Assembly (NCBI GenBank): GCA_007123575.1
Contig: SKKV01000228.1
Coordinates: 1-8,839, forward strand
DNA length: 8,839 nucleotides
Source of the DNA: Wenzhouxiangella sp.
GTDB taxonomy: Bacteria > Pseudomonadota > Gammaproteobacteria > Xanthomonadales > Wenzhouxiangellaceae
Direction of reading: 5' to 3'
The notes beneath the pieces are model-generated. The model ran no database searches and was not told the DNA's origin. It worked only from the letters and a program-made list of their open reading frames with translations. This document shows positions 1 to 5,607 of this stretch, in pieces (position 1 is the first letter of the stretch; each line of letters opens with the position of its first letter). The translations under genes and the position numbers were made by a program.

Positions 1-1037
1 ATGCCGATGGCGTGCCAGCAGAGCATCGCCCGATCAGCGAGCCGTTCGACATTCTCTCCGGCGCCGCGGACATGCTTGCCTTCGAGCAGCAGCCCAGCAC
101 GACCGTCGTTGACGAAGTCATTGCACCCGCGGTGAGCGTGCGGGTGACCGATGCCGACGGCTTTGATGTGGCCGATGGCACCGAGGTCGAACTGGCCCTG
201 GCCAGCGGTCGTGTCGGCGCCAACCTGACCGGCACGCTGACCCGGGCCACCAGCGACGGCCTGGCCGTTTTCGATGACCTGAGTCTGGACCAGGCCGGCG
301 CGTACACGCTGCAGGCCAGCATCAGCGGCACCGAGCTGACCGCAACCAGCGCCAGCTTTGATGTCATTGATACCGGCCCGGCCAGCGCTAGCTTCTTCAG
401 CGAGCCCAGCGATACGGCCGCCGGCCAGGCAATGAGTCCGGCGGTCGCCGTGGAAGTACTTGATGGCGAAGGTGGCCCCGTGGCCGACGGCAGCGCCGTG
501 GTCCTGGTGCTGGTAGCGCCGGGCGAGGCAACGCTGTCCGGCGGGGTTGCCACCACCAGCGACGGTATCGCCGAATTCGACAGCCTGGTAGTCAATCGCC
601 CGGGTAGCTACCAGCTTCGGGCCGAAATCAGCGGGCTCGATCCGGCCGAGCAGCCCGTCAGCGCTACCTTCGAGGTTGTGCCCGGCCCTGCCGCCAGCAT
701 CGTCGTCGAGCAGCAGCCGACTGATACCTTGGCGGGCCAGGTGATCACGCCCGCCATCCAGGTAAGGCTGGTCGACGAGTTCGGCAACACCTTGCCGGAT
801 GGTCAGGCCATCACCGTCAGCATTGCCAGTGGGCCGGGCGCAGGCACGATATCCGGAACGCTGAACCAAACCACCACCGACGGGGTAGCGATGTTTGATG
901 ACTTGGCCATCAATCAGGCCGGTAGCGAATACTCACTGCAGTTCAGCCATGGCGAGATCGAGACGGTCAGTGAGTACTTTGCCATTACTTCAGACCGGCT
1001 GTTCAGCGATCGCTTCCAGGCAGATGCCAAGCCTTGA
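1..1037 (+). CDS. Ig-like/filamin-like repeat surface protein, 3' end (partial)
   Basis: The reading frame is open to the left edge (first full codon at 3), and the tail of a preceding repeat is visible before the GTG at 12, so the gene starts upstream. Counting from that GTG, three homologous units of about 100 residues lie at about 22-120, 124-223 and 227-325. Each follows the same plan: an opening F/V-x-QQP or SEP, then AGQ..-PA-V-V-V-D, a central GTL/GGV-T, then DG-A-FD-L and a YTL/YQL/YSL strand. This is the pattern of bacterial Ig-like/filamin-type extracellular repeats, which act as stalks or adhesive modules. The C-terminus ends with LFSDRFQ plus a short tail, with no transmembrane anchor or LPXTG. 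The protein is probably exported, but its ligand and secretion route are not visible. A terminator follows at 1143-1170. Confidence 0.85.
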   Translation, partial: ADGVPAEHRPISEPFDILSGAADMLAFEQQPSTTVVDEVIAPAVSVRVTDADGFDVADGTEVELALASGRVGANLTGTLTRATSDGLAVFDDLSLDQAGAYTLQASISGTELTATSASFDVIDTGPASASFFSEPSDTAAGQAMSPAVAVEVLDGEGGPVADGSAVVLVLVAPGEATLSGGVATTSDGIAEFDSLVVNRPGSYQLRAEISGLDPAEQPVSATFEVVPGPAASIVVEQQPTDTLAGQVITPAIQVRLVDEFGNTLPDGQAITVSIASGPGAGTISGTLNQTTTDGVAMFDDLAINQAGSEYSLQFSHGEIETVSEYFAITSDRLFSDRFQADAKP

Positions 1038-1081
1038 TCAACCGCGGGCAAATAGGTGAGCCGTTATGCGCGTAAAGGGGA

Positions 1082-1131
1082 ACCTCGTCCCGACCTGGCT
1101 TTGCAAAAGCCAGCCAATCGGGCGGGCAGGT
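1082..1131 (+). other. Structured RNA candidate (3' UTR or small RNA stem-loop)
   Basis: A nested stem-loop can be drawn by eye. The inner stem is CTGGCTT (1095-1101) with AAGCCAG (1107-1113) around loop TGCAA. The outer stem is CCCGA (1089-1093) with TCGGG (1118-1122). ACCT (1082-1085) can pair further out with AGGT (1128-1131). A purine run, GGTGGGGGAAACTC, links it to the terminator just downstream. It could be the 3' UTR of the repeat-protein mRNA or a small RNA of roughly 100 nt. I saw no convincing promoter of its own and do not recognise an Rfam family. Confidence 0.35.
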
Positions 1132-1142
1132 GGGGGAAACTC

Positions 1143-1170
1143 GAGCGGCGCCATTCGGCGCCGCTCTTTT
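1143..1170 (+). terminator. Rho-independent terminator after the repeat-protein gene
   Basis: This is a perfect 10-bp GC-rich stem, GAGCGGCGCC (1143-1152) and GGCGCCGCTC (1157-1166), with tetraloop ATTC and a TTTT run at 1167-1170. It lies about 105 bases past the stop codon of the repeat-protein gene. It insulates that gene from the ribonuclease pair downstream. Confidence 0.9.
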
Positions 1171-1424
1171 AGCGATGGCCATGCTGGAACGGGCGCAAAG
1201 CATCCGAATCCCGGTTCTGCTCAACCACGAACGCCCGCTGGTGATCTTGAAGGAAGGCGCTGTACCAGCCAAGGTCAGGGCCATGCGAACCGACGACACG
1301 GTCGTTGTTGAAGGAACCATTCACCTTCAAGCCGCCCCCTCGCCAGCCTCTGACTTGCCGGCAATGCTATCAAACGCCCGAAAGCGCCTGCTATCCTGCA
1401 GAACTTGGACTGAAGAGACGACCC
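1171..1424 (+). other. Non-coding leader between terminator and ribonuclease gene
   Basis: I see no convincing gene here. Open frames cross it on both strands, but they lack ribosome binding sites, run through the terminator or into the ribonuclease in another frame, and match no family I know. It does contain an inverted repeat, TTGAAGG (1308-1314) and CCTTCAA (1324-1330), with a 9-base loop and no T-run. That repeat could be an operator or an mRNA hairpin. A possible promoter lies near the right end at 1389-1397. Confidence 0.4.
1389..1397 (+). promoter_or_regulatory. Possible extended -10 promoter for the ribonuclease-inhibitor pair
   Basis: TGC-TATCCT resembles an extended -10 element (TGn followed by a TATAAT-like hexamer), 27 bases ahead of the GTG start. 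No good -35 hexamer is found at the usual spacing, so the call is tentative. Confidence 0.3.
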
Positions 1425-1844
1425 GTGGGAAGACTGTCTGTATTCGCCGTTATTTTGATCGCCGGGCTGGTGCTCTGGTGGCAGCAGCCCGACTCGGACG
1501 AACATCTGCCTTCAGGCGCCAGTTCAACGACCACGGAGCCATTGGTCTTAAGCAGCGTCGAGGTCCGCGATCTGGACGGCCGGGTTGCCTGGCGCGGCGA
1601 CGTCGACCTGGCTCCGGTGCTGGCGCGGATCGAGGCCGGGGAACGTGACCCGCATCGCAATGACGGCAGCGTTTTCCAGAATCGCGAAGGACGCCTGCCG
1701 CAGCGGCCCAGAGGCCACTATCGCGAATACGTCGTGCGCACCCCCGGCATTCGCCATGCCGGGCCACAGCGGCTTGTGCTGGGTGCCGACGGCGAGATCT
1801 ACTACACCGCCGATCACTATCGAAGTTTTCAACGCCTGCGATGA
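1425..1844 (+). CDS. Secreted barnase/RNase Sa-type ribonuclease
   Basis: The product is a 139-residue guanyl-type ribonuclease of the microbial N1/Sa/barnase family, which cleaves single-stranded RNA. The N-terminus (about residues 5-19, FAVILIAGLVLWW) is hydrophobic and acts as a signal peptide or membrane anchor; no clear AXA cleavage site follows. The catalytic domain occupies about 60-139. It contains FQNREG-LP (84-92), YREYVV (99-104), TPG (106-108) and YYTADHY-SF (126-135). By family alignment the catalytic residues are Glu101, Arg116 and His131, all present, so the enzyme should be active. The GTG at 1425 is preferred because GAAGAG lies just upstream and it places the hydrophobic segment at the N-terminus; the frame stays open further upstream, but only a weak TTG is available there. 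The stop overlaps the inhibitor start by four bases (ATGA). It could serve in RNA scavenging, competition with neighbours or self-poisoning. Confidence 0.88.
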   Translation: MGRLSVFAVILIAGLVLWWQQPDSDEHLPSGASSTTTEPLVLSSVEVRDLDGRVAWRGDVDLAPVLARIEAGERDPHRNDGSVFQNREGRLPQRPRGHYREYVVRTPGIRHAGPQRLVLGADGEIYYTADHYRSFQRLR

Positions 1845-2254
1845 CTGAACAAGGCAACTGGCTGTCTGTGCTGGACTCATGGCTGAGCAAGCCCGATCCA
1901 CTGCTGTATCTGGACCAGGCCCCGGGCCCGCAAAAGCCAGCTGCCAGGCTCGCCGAGCATGGCATCAGGGCCGGCGTTGTCCGGCTTGAGGCAGTGACCG
2001 ACAAAACCACGCTGATGCAGGCCTTCGCCCGCGACCTGAACTGGCCATCCTGGTTCGGCGCCAACTGGGACGCCCTGGCCGATCTGTTGGCAGGCGAGGA
2101 AGAGGACGAGCCAGGAAGCTTGGTCTTGATCCTCACCGACTGGGCCGGCTTTGCCGATCGCGACCCCGAGTCAGCGGCAACTCTGCTGGAGATCATCAAG
2201 GACATCCATGCCGAGATGAACAGCCCATTATTAGGTGCCATCGTACTCGCTTGA
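1841..2254 (+). CDS. Barstar-family ribonuclease inhibitor
   Basis: The product is a 137-residue barstar-like protein, predicted cytoplasmic with no signal peptide. The family hallmark is clear: WPSWFGANWDALADLL at residues 68-83, matching the barstar helix that plugs the RNase active site. Asp77 and Asp81 correspond to barstar Asp35 and Asp39, the main contacts with the barnase active site. The tryptophan between them in barstar is alanine here (Ala80). The protein is longer than the roughly 90-residue classic barstar because of an N-terminal extension of about 45 residues, as is common in proteobacterial members. Its start overlaps the ribonuclease stop (ATGA), so translation is probably coupled. 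It should neutralise any RNase that stays in or returns to the cytoplasm. Confidence 0.88.
   Translation: MTEQGNWLSVLDSWLSKPDPLLYLDQAPGPQKPAARLAEHGIRAGVVRLEAVTDKTTLMQAFARDLNWPSWFGANWDALADLLAGEEEDEPGSLVLILTDWAGFADRDPESAATLLEIIKDIHAEMNSPLLGAIVLA
2110..2124 (+). repeat. 15-bp direct repeat, copy 1 (inside the barstar gene)
   Basis: GCCAGGAAGCTTGGT occurs here within the inhibitor coding sequence and again, base for base, at 2306-2320 just after the gene. The copies are 196 bases apart. Confidence 0.8.
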
Positions 2255-2294
2255 TCGCCATTAAGCGATGGGAGCATGACAACAGCCGCGGGCA

Positions 2295-2320
2295 GCCAGG
2301 AAGCTGCCAGGAAGCTTGGT
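2295..2320 (+). repeat. 11-bp tandem duplication containing copy 2 of the 15-bp repeat
   Basis: GCCAGGAAGCT is present twice head to tail (2295-2305 and 2306-2316). The second copy extends into the 15-mer shared with 2110-2124. GGCAGC (2291-2296) and GCTGCC (2303-2308) can also form a short hairpin here, but no T-run follows, so it is not a clear terminator for the ribonuclease pair. Confidence 0.75.
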
Positions 2321-2330
2321 AGCCCAGTCG

Positions 2331-2349
2331 AATGTTATAAGCTATCATT
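2331..2349 (+). promoter_or_regulatory. Fur-box-like palindrome (with possible -10) ahead of the heme operon
   Basis: AATGTTATAAGCTATCATT is an AT-rich 19-mer with inverted ends (AATGnTA and TAnCATT) in otherwise GC-rich DNA. It matches the Fur consensus AATGATAATnATTATCATT at 13 of 18 defined positions by hand count. It overlaps a -10-like TATAAG (2336-2341), so a bound repressor would block RNA polymerase. The position, 36 bases before the first gene, fits iron/heme control of everything down to 8318. Confidence 0.55.
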
Positions 2350-2384
2350 TCGCCCCTGTCATCGGAGTATCACCTCGGCTCGCC

Positions 2385-2756
2385 GTGCTGCATCGTCTTC
2401 GTCAACTAGCCCAATCGCCCAGAGTCCTCTGGCTGATTCTCGCGCTGCTCGCGCGCGGGTTGATTGCCGACGGATTTATGCCTGGCGACGGCGAGCTGGT
2501 CCAGCTCTGCACCCCGCAGGGCGTGGTCCAGATGCAGTGGGACCCAGTCAGCGGCCAGTGGCAAGCCCATGAGGCCGAAACGGAGCATCACGCCTGCGAC
2601 TGGTCGCTAACGCCTTCAGCTGCCTGCGACTGGACTGCCTACCCTGCCTCATCTATACAGCCTGCTCTTGCCCCTTCGACACGATGGGCGGACTATCCAA
2701 CACCCCCATCACGGCATCTGACGCCGCCAAGCCGCGCACCACCCGCCATCGCTTGA
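2385..2756 (+). CDS. Small DUF2946-like Cys/His protein, first gene of the heme operon
   Basis: The product is a predicted 123-residue protein of unknown function. Residues about 14-28 form a single hydrophobic segment (VLWLILALLARGLIA), followed directly by DGFMP (29-33) and LC (41-42). A histidine/cysteine cluster follows, HHACDW (68-73) with a second ACDW (80-83), and then a Pro-rich tail. The hydrophobic helix, GFMP, LC and later H/C pattern resembles DUF2946 proteins, which often sit beside metal-uptake or copper genes. The cluster could bind a metal or heme, but this is inference. The start is uncertain: the GTG at 2385 is chosen because it lies after the Fur-like site and removes a polar leader, though its best Shine-Dalgarno (CGGAG, 2363-2367) is too far away. 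A TTG at 2316 in the same frame is the alternative. The gene lies 116 bases before the receptor gene. Confidence 0.6.
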   Translation: MLHRLRQLAQSPRVLWLILALLARGLIADGFMPGDGELVQLCTPQGVVQMQWDPVSGQWQAHEAETEHHACDWSLTPSAACDWTAYPASSIQPALAPSTRWADYPTPPSRHLTPPSRAPPAIA

Positions 2757-2806
2757 TCACCTTGTAGTTTCAGCTCGCCCTTGAACACCTGTTCCAGGGT
2801 GATCAC
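2754..2806 (+). promoter_or_regulatory. Inverted repeats between the small gene and the receptor gene
   Basis: TGATCACC (2754-2761) is mirrored by GGTGATCA (2798-2805). Between them lies a separate short palindrome, GAACA-CC-TGTTC (2783-2794). GTGATCAC (2799-2806) is itself palindromic. These could form an mRNA hairpin adjusting expression of the receptor relative to the first gene, or bind a regulator at an internal promoter. There is no T-run, so a simple terminator is unlikely. I do not see a cobalamin riboswitch. Confidence 0.35.
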
Positions 2807-2859
2807 TCGTCAGCCGATCCTGTTCGCTTGGCTAAAGAAGCGACTGGGCTCGGCACCAT

Positions 2860-2865
2860 GAGGGA
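2860..2865 (+). promoter_or_regulatory. Ribosome binding site fixing the receptor start
   Basis: GAGGGA lies 7 bases before ATG 2873. This supports that start (or the adjacent ATG 2876) over the in-frame TTG 2828 and ATG 2858, which would place a polar stretch before the signal peptide. Confidence 0.7.
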
Positions 2866-2872
2866 ATCAAGC

Positions 2873-4768
2873 ATGATGAATTACCAATCGCTGGCAGCAG
2901 TTGCCTTGCTGCTCGCCCATGGCACCGTGGCCCGGGCCGAAAGTGCGGCCATGGACACCATCGTGGTCACGGCCACCGGTCGTGCGCAAACCATTGAAAC
3001 GGTCGTTGCCGCTGTCGAAGTCATTGATCGAGAAGCACTGGACGCCTTTGCCGGCAGCTCAGTGGCCGACGTGTTGCGCTTCGCCTCCGGTGCGCAGGCC
3101 TTCTCATCGGGTAGTACGGATCGCATCGGTCTGCGCGGCTTCTCCGCCAATCAAACCCTGGTGCTGGTCGATGGCCGCCGTCGCCCGACCCGTTTTGCCG
3201 GCCAGAACCTGGCTGCCATCCCAACCGAAGACATCGAACGAATCGAGATCATCCGCGGGCCGAAGTCGGCGCTGTATGGGGCCGACGCCATGGGTGGGGT
3301 GATCAACCTCATCCTGCGCCGGCCCACCGGCCCCAATGAACTGGATGCCCGCAGCCTGGTTGGCGCGGCCACCAACGGCGGACGCGAAACGTTCCAGCTC
3401 GCCCTGGGCTGGGGTACGGTCAGCGAGCAGGCAAGCCACCGCCTCAGTGCCGAGCATCGCCGGCGCGAACCGCTGCAAACCGACGCCAACGGTGCCGAGG
3501 TTTACAACCGACAGCGCCTGCTTGCCCTGGCGTGGCGCGGTGACTGGCAGCTGGCTGATGCACATCGGCTGCGCTGGACGCTGGAATTCCAGGATCAGGA
3601 CGACGACGGCAAGCGCTTTCAGCCCGGTCGCGGGCCCATGCCCTCGGTCCTTTACCAGTCGCTGGAACAGGACCGACGCTGGTTGGCCATGGCCGGGATC
3701 GATGGCGAGCTGGGCGGCGAGTGGCTGTATGACTTCAGCCTGTCGCGCGGCGAAACCGATGGCGCCGCCCGTCGCCAGCCCGATCTGATCGAAACCACCG
3801 ACTACCGCATCGATGAAATCGACTTGCGGGTTTTTCGGAGCCTGGGTCAGCACGAACTGACCCTTGGCGCCGGCATTCTGCGCGAAGATGTTGATATCAG
3901 CATCAATGACGAGCGCCTGAAGCGCGACAGCCGCTATCTATTGATTCAGGATCAATGGCAGCTCGGTGGCGACATCTCCGTGCTGCTGGGGCTGCGCTAC
4001 GATGACTACAGCGACTTCGGCAACACCACCAACCCCCGCGCCGGCATCCTGTGGCGGCCTGGCGATTGGAGTCTGCGTGCCAACTGGGGCCGCGCTTTCC
4101 GCGCTCCGGACAGTATCGAGCAGTTTTCATCCTTTGTCCGCGGCACCTCGCTGATCACCGGCAACCCTGACCTGGGCCCGGAGCGCACCCATAGCCTGGA
4201 GCTGGGTGCCAGCCGCCGCCTTGGTCAGGCCGAGATCAGCATCGATGCCTTCGACAACCGAGTCGATGACCTGATCAACACGGTACTGACCGGCCAGACC
4301 CAGGGGCCCTTGAACATTCTCACCCGCGAGAACGTGGCCAGGGCCCGGCTGCGCGGTCTGGAAACCCGCTACAGCCAGCGCCTGGGCGACCACTGGAGCC
4401 TGCGCCTTGGTTATGACTACCTGGACGCGCGCGATCGTGCCGATGACAGCCGCCTGCTCGGCCGGGCCCGACACCGCGCCTATGCTGACCTGGGCTATGG
4501 CACTGAGTCCTGGCGACTGAATTTGCGCGCCCAGCGCCTGCTTGATTACTACAACCGCGCCTCGCCGGCCAGCGCGCCGTTCGATGAGAACTACGCCCGG
4601 CTGGATATCTATGGTGAATACCGCTTAGGCCTGAATTGGGCGCTGTTTGCCGGCATCGACAATCTGACCGACCGACCCGACCCACAAGCTGCCGCCCTGC
4701 AAGTGACCTCCGACCCCGGTCGGCGTTACTACTACCTGGGTCTGCGCTTCCAAAGGAGGGACACATGA
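2873..4768 (+). CDS. TonB-dependent outer-membrane receptor, probably heme/iron
   Basis: The product is a 631-residue gated outer-membrane porin that imports a scarce ligand using TonB energy. A signal peptide covers about residues 1-22 (ending VARA). The TonB box is DTIVVTA (28-34). The plug domain runs to about 155 and contains LRGF, LVLVDG, IERIEIIRGP and SALYGADAMGGVINL, all typical. The remainder is beta-barrel, with FRAP (409-412) and NPDL (431-434) boxes as in heme receptors, although such boxes also occur in BtuB-like receptors. At 631 residues it is closer to BtuB in size than to the larger hemoglobin receptors. The plug and the 18-residue stretch between FRAP and NPDL contain no histidine, unlike known heme receptors. 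The heme assignment therefore rests mainly on the downstream genes. The stop overlaps the next start by four bases (ATGA). Confidence 0.85.
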   Translation: MMNYQSLAAVALLLAHGTVARAESAAMDTIVVTATGRAQTIETVVAAVEVIDREALDAFAGSSVADVLRFASGAQAFSSGSTDRIGLRGFSANQTLVLVDGRRRPTRFAGQNLAAIPTEDIERIEIIRGPKSALYGADAMGGVINLILRRPTGPNELDARSLVGAATNGGRETFQLALGWGTVSEQASHRLSAEHRRREPLQTDANGAEVYNRQRLLALAWRGDWQLADAHRLRWTLEFQDQDDDGKRFQPGRGPMPSVLYQSLEQDRRWLAMAGIDGELGGEWLYDFSLSRGETDGAARRQPDLIETTDYRIDEIDLRVFRSLGQHELTLGAGILREDVDISINDERLKRDSRYLLIQDQWQLGGDISVLLGLRYDDYSDFGNTTNPRAGILWRPGDWSLRANWGRAFRAPDSIEQFSSFVRGTSLITGNPDLGPERTHSLELGASRRLGQAEISIDAFDNRVDDLINTVLTGQTQGPLNILTRENVARARLRGLETRYSQRLGDHWSLRLGYDYLDARDRADDSRLLGRARHRAYADLGYGTESWRLNLRAQRLLDYYNRASPASAPFDENYARLDIYGEYRLGLNWALFAGIDNLTDRPDPQAAALQVTSDPGRRYYYLGLRFQRRDT

Positions 4769-5607
4769 GCGCCGAAACGCTGATTCGCGATCCCGATACC
4801 CTGCTGAGCGAATGGCAGGCGCTGACCGAGCGCCATCATCATCTGCATCAGCCGCAAGCCGCTGCCCTGCTCGGCTTGCCCGAAGCCAGCCTGGTTGCCG
4901 CCTTGAGCGGTCAATCGGCTACCCGACTGGAGGGTGACCCGGCAGAGATCCTCGAACGCGTTGCGGCCATGGGCAAACTGATCATGGCCGTCTCCCATCA
5001 TGCCGGGGTGCTGATTGGGATCGCCAAGCCGGTGCGCTTTCAGCGCGCCGGACAGCGCTTTGTCCTTGCCGACGATCACAATCGTCTGGAGGTCGACACC
5101 GACGCGATTGCTTATATTTACGTGCTGATCAATGAAAAGGGCATGCACGGTCGCGAGCGCCACTTGCAGGCTTTCGATCAGGACGGACGCGCCCTGTTCA
5201 AGCTGTTGGTGCTGTACAAACGCCACGCTGCCGACCTGGCAGCGCTGGCTGAAAAGTACCGCAGCCCCGATCAGCGCCGCAGCCTGGCGCTGCCCTTGCC
5301 CATACCTGTCCGCCCACCAGAAACCAATCTGGACCCGGGCCCGCTTTGCGATGACTTGTTGCAGTGGTCAAAGACCGAGACACCGATCCTGGCCACTGTG
5401 GAATGTCCCAAGGTCAGTCTCAGCTGCCAGACCCGGCAGCCCAAGGTCTATGGCATGGAAGACGGTTTTCTGCACTTCTCCCACGCCACCATGAAACTGC
5501 ACGGCCGACTTGGCCTGCTTGGCCAGATCGATCGCAGCGATTCATCCTGGCGCTGTCGGCGGCAAGACAGCACGCTGACTTTCCAACGAATGGCGGAGGC
5601 AGCCTGA
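4765..5607 (+). CDS. hmuS: HemS/HmuS-like cytoplasmic heme-handling protein
   Basis: The product is a 280-residue soluble protein with no signal peptide. The first half resembles the HemS/ChuS hemin-degrading family: LVAALSGQSATRLEGD (43-58), ILERVAAMGKLIMAVSHH (62-79) and AIAYIYVLINEKGMHGRERHLQAFDQDGRALFKLLV (114-149). Family members bind incoming heme and either pass it on or open the ring to release iron. Usual HemS proteins are near 345 residues with two similar halves. Here the second half is short and divergent, with only YGMEDGFLHF-type traces near 230-240, so enzymatic activity is uncertain. A strong Shine-Dalgarno (AAGGAGG, 4753-4759) lies inside the end of the receptor gene, six bases before the ATG, and fixes the start. 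The stop TGA shares one base with the next ATG. Confidence 0.72.
   Translation: MSAETLIRDPDTLLSEWQALTERHHHLHQPQAAALLGLPEASLVAALSGQSATRLEGDPAEILERVAAMGKLIMAVSHHAGVLIGIAKPVRFQRAGQRFVLADDHNRLEVDTDAIAYIYVLINEKGMHGRERHLQAFDQDGRALFKLLVLYKRHAADLAALAEKYRSPDQRRSLALPLPIPVRPPETNLDPGPLCDDLLQWSKTETPILATVECPKVSLSCQTRQPKVYGMEDGFLHFSHATMKLHGRLGLLGQIDRSDSSWRCRRQDSTLTFQRMAEAA

Noticed and set aside
1082..1131. Cyclic-di-GMP (GEMM) riboswitch, because of the GCAAAGCC-like stretch
   Set aside because: The string appears only on the minus strand, as half of a simple hairpin; other conserved GEMM elements are missing.
1003..1320. Minus-strand open frame across the terminator region
   Set aside because: It runs through the perfect terminator and the end of the repeat-protein gene, has no ribosome binding site and its product resembles no family I know.
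1130..1648. Plus-strand open frame entering the ribonuclease gene in another frame
   Set aside because: Its second half is the shadow of the ribonuclease, it spans the terminator, and no Shine-Dalgarno precedes its internal ATGs.
2276..2572. Open frame starting at ATG 2276
   Set aside because: It overlaps the DUF2946-like frame, lacks recognisable motifs and would place the Fur-like palindrome inside a gene.
2757..2872. Cobalamin riboswitch upstream of a BtuB-sized receptor
   Set aside because: The gap is too short and I cannot find the conserved B12-box; the downstream genes also fit heme better than cobalamin.
3104..3853. Long minus-strand frame inside the receptor gene
   Set aside because: It is a shadow frame typical of GC-rich coding DNA; the + strand frame has clear TonB-receptor motifs throughout.
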